DNA from: Candidatus Brocadiia bacterium | GTDB taxonomy: Bacteria > Planctomycetota > MHYJ01 > WSZJ01 | Assembly (NCBI GenBank): GCA_013360825.1 | Contig: JABWAY010000281.1 | Span: 1-5,442 of the forward strand | DNA length: 5,442 nt | Reading direction: 5' to 3' | In this document: positions 4,955-5,442 of the stretch, piece after piece | Layout of the letters: each line of letters begins with the position of its first letter | Numbering within the stretch: position 1 is the first letter of the stretch | The notes under the pieces: model-generated | Database searches by the model: none | What the model was told of the DNA's origin: nothing | Seen by the model: the letters and a program-made list of their open reading frames with translations, nothing else | Position numbers and translations under genes: made by a program

Positions 4955-5442
4955 ATGGGGGAGAGGCCGCTGGTTGTGCCGGCGTTCGCGCTGGCTGCGG
5001 GGATCCTGCTGTCGGAATCCGTCCCGACCGGGGCGGGGGCGATGGCGGGGCTCTGCGGCGGCGTGGTGCTGGCGTGTCTCTGTGTCGTGTCGGCGCTGAG
5101 GGGATCTCCGCGCGCCGCGCGGCTGGGGCTCGCGGGGGCGGTGTTCGCGGCCTGGGAGCTGGCCACCCTCATGCTCTTCTTCGAGACCATGCCCCGGGAG
5201 GAGCGGATGGGGGTGCTCACCTGGTTCAACCTCGCCAACGCGGCCGCCATCGTGGCGGGCTCGCTGGCGGGGGGGGCGATCCTCGGGGGAGGGTGGGGGG
5301 GAGGCGGGTCCTACCCGGCGGTCTTCCTCGTCTCCACGGTCCTGCGCCTCCTCTGCCTGCCCCTCCTGCTGCGGGTGCGGGAGGTGCCCCGGCCCTTCCG
5401 GGGGGCGGGCGAGGCGGCCCTGGCGCAGTCGGGGGAGGCGGG
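4955..5442 (+). CDS. Membrane protein start, partial: ComEC-like N-terminus joined to MFS-transporter-like segment
   Basis: An open frame from ATG 4955 runs off the right edge after 162 codons with no stop. Residues 1-50 (RPLVVPAFALAAGILLSE, then a second hydrophobic stretch ending in LRGSPRA) resemble the N-terminus of ComEC/Rec2, the DNA-uptake channel protein. From about residue 55 it instead resembles the last third of a major facilitator transporter: GAVFAAWELATL, ETMPREERMGV (77-87), WFNLANAAAIVAGSLAGGA (90-108), and YPAVFLVSTVLRLL (120-133) followed by a basic LRVREVPRP tail (139-147). That tail is close to the expected C-terminus of a transporter. Hydrophobic segments sit at about 8-20, 28-47, 58-76, 92-110 and 121-139. 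No strong ribosome site precedes the ATG. Reading the whole as an unusual transporter with a divergent N-terminus is possible. A true fusion and an assembly join both remain open. Confidence 0.5.
   Translation, partial: MGERPLVVPAFALAAGILLSESVPTGAGAMAGLCGGVVLACLCVVSALRGSPRAARLGLAGAVFAAWELATLMLFFETMPREERMGVLTWFNLANAAAIVAGSLAGGAILGGGWGGGGSYPAVFLVSTVLRLLCLPLLLRVREVPRPFRGAGEAALAQSGEA

Noticed and set aside
4843..5250. 135-codon minus-strand frame opposite the membrane-protein start
   Set aside because: Ser/Ala/Pro-rich without any recognisable motif. The plus strand here gives hydrophobic segments with family-like patterns.

Overview
This is a GC-rich bacterial window (C or G at most third codon positions). 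Five genes lie head to tail on the minus strand, and one gene start diverges on the plus strand at the right edge. No rRNA, tRNA, CRISPR array, transposase or integrase is visible. The base composition and gene content fit a high-GC environmental bacterium. A deltaproteobacterium-like or related soil/sediment lineage is a guess; the sequence does not settle the phylum.

In the direction of transcription, from right to left, the minus-strand genes are: (1) 4846-3077, a full-length homologue of glutamine-dependent asparagine synthetase (AsnB) whose two active sites both appear destroyed; (2) 3051-1879, a PLP-dependent sugar aminotransferase of the DegT/DnrJ/EryC1/StrS family, WbpE-like; (3) 1816-1571, a small protein with two CDGSH iron-sulfur motifs; (4) 1491-1126, a small VOC (glyoxalase/bleomycin-resistance fold) protein; (5) 1034 to the left edge, a GT4-family glycosyltransferase missing its C-terminus. 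Gaps are 25, 62, 79 and 91 nt, so one transcript is possible. Short hairpins without T-tracts lie in two of the gaps.

The sugar aminotransferase, the GT4 enzyme and the AsnB-type protein together look like part of a surface polysaccharide (O-antigen, capsule or exopolysaccharide) locus. The aminotransferase would make an amino sugar on a nucleotide carrier, and the glycosyltransferase would add a sugar to a growing glycan. AsnB-type proteins in such loci often amidate sugar acids, but this one has lost the residues for that chemistry and may be a structural or regulatory pseudoenzyme. The CDGSH and VOC genes look like passengers with no obvious link to glycans.

On the right, a 108-bp G-rich divergent intergenic region carries a textbook G-quadruplex pattern. 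A plus-strand membrane protein starts at 4955 and runs off the window. Its first ~50 residues resemble the N-terminus of ComEC/Rec2, while the rest resembles the last part of a major facilitator superfamily transporter. This is either an unusual fusion or an assembly chimera.

The strongest candidate for something undescribed is the intact but doubly inactive AsnB homologue.
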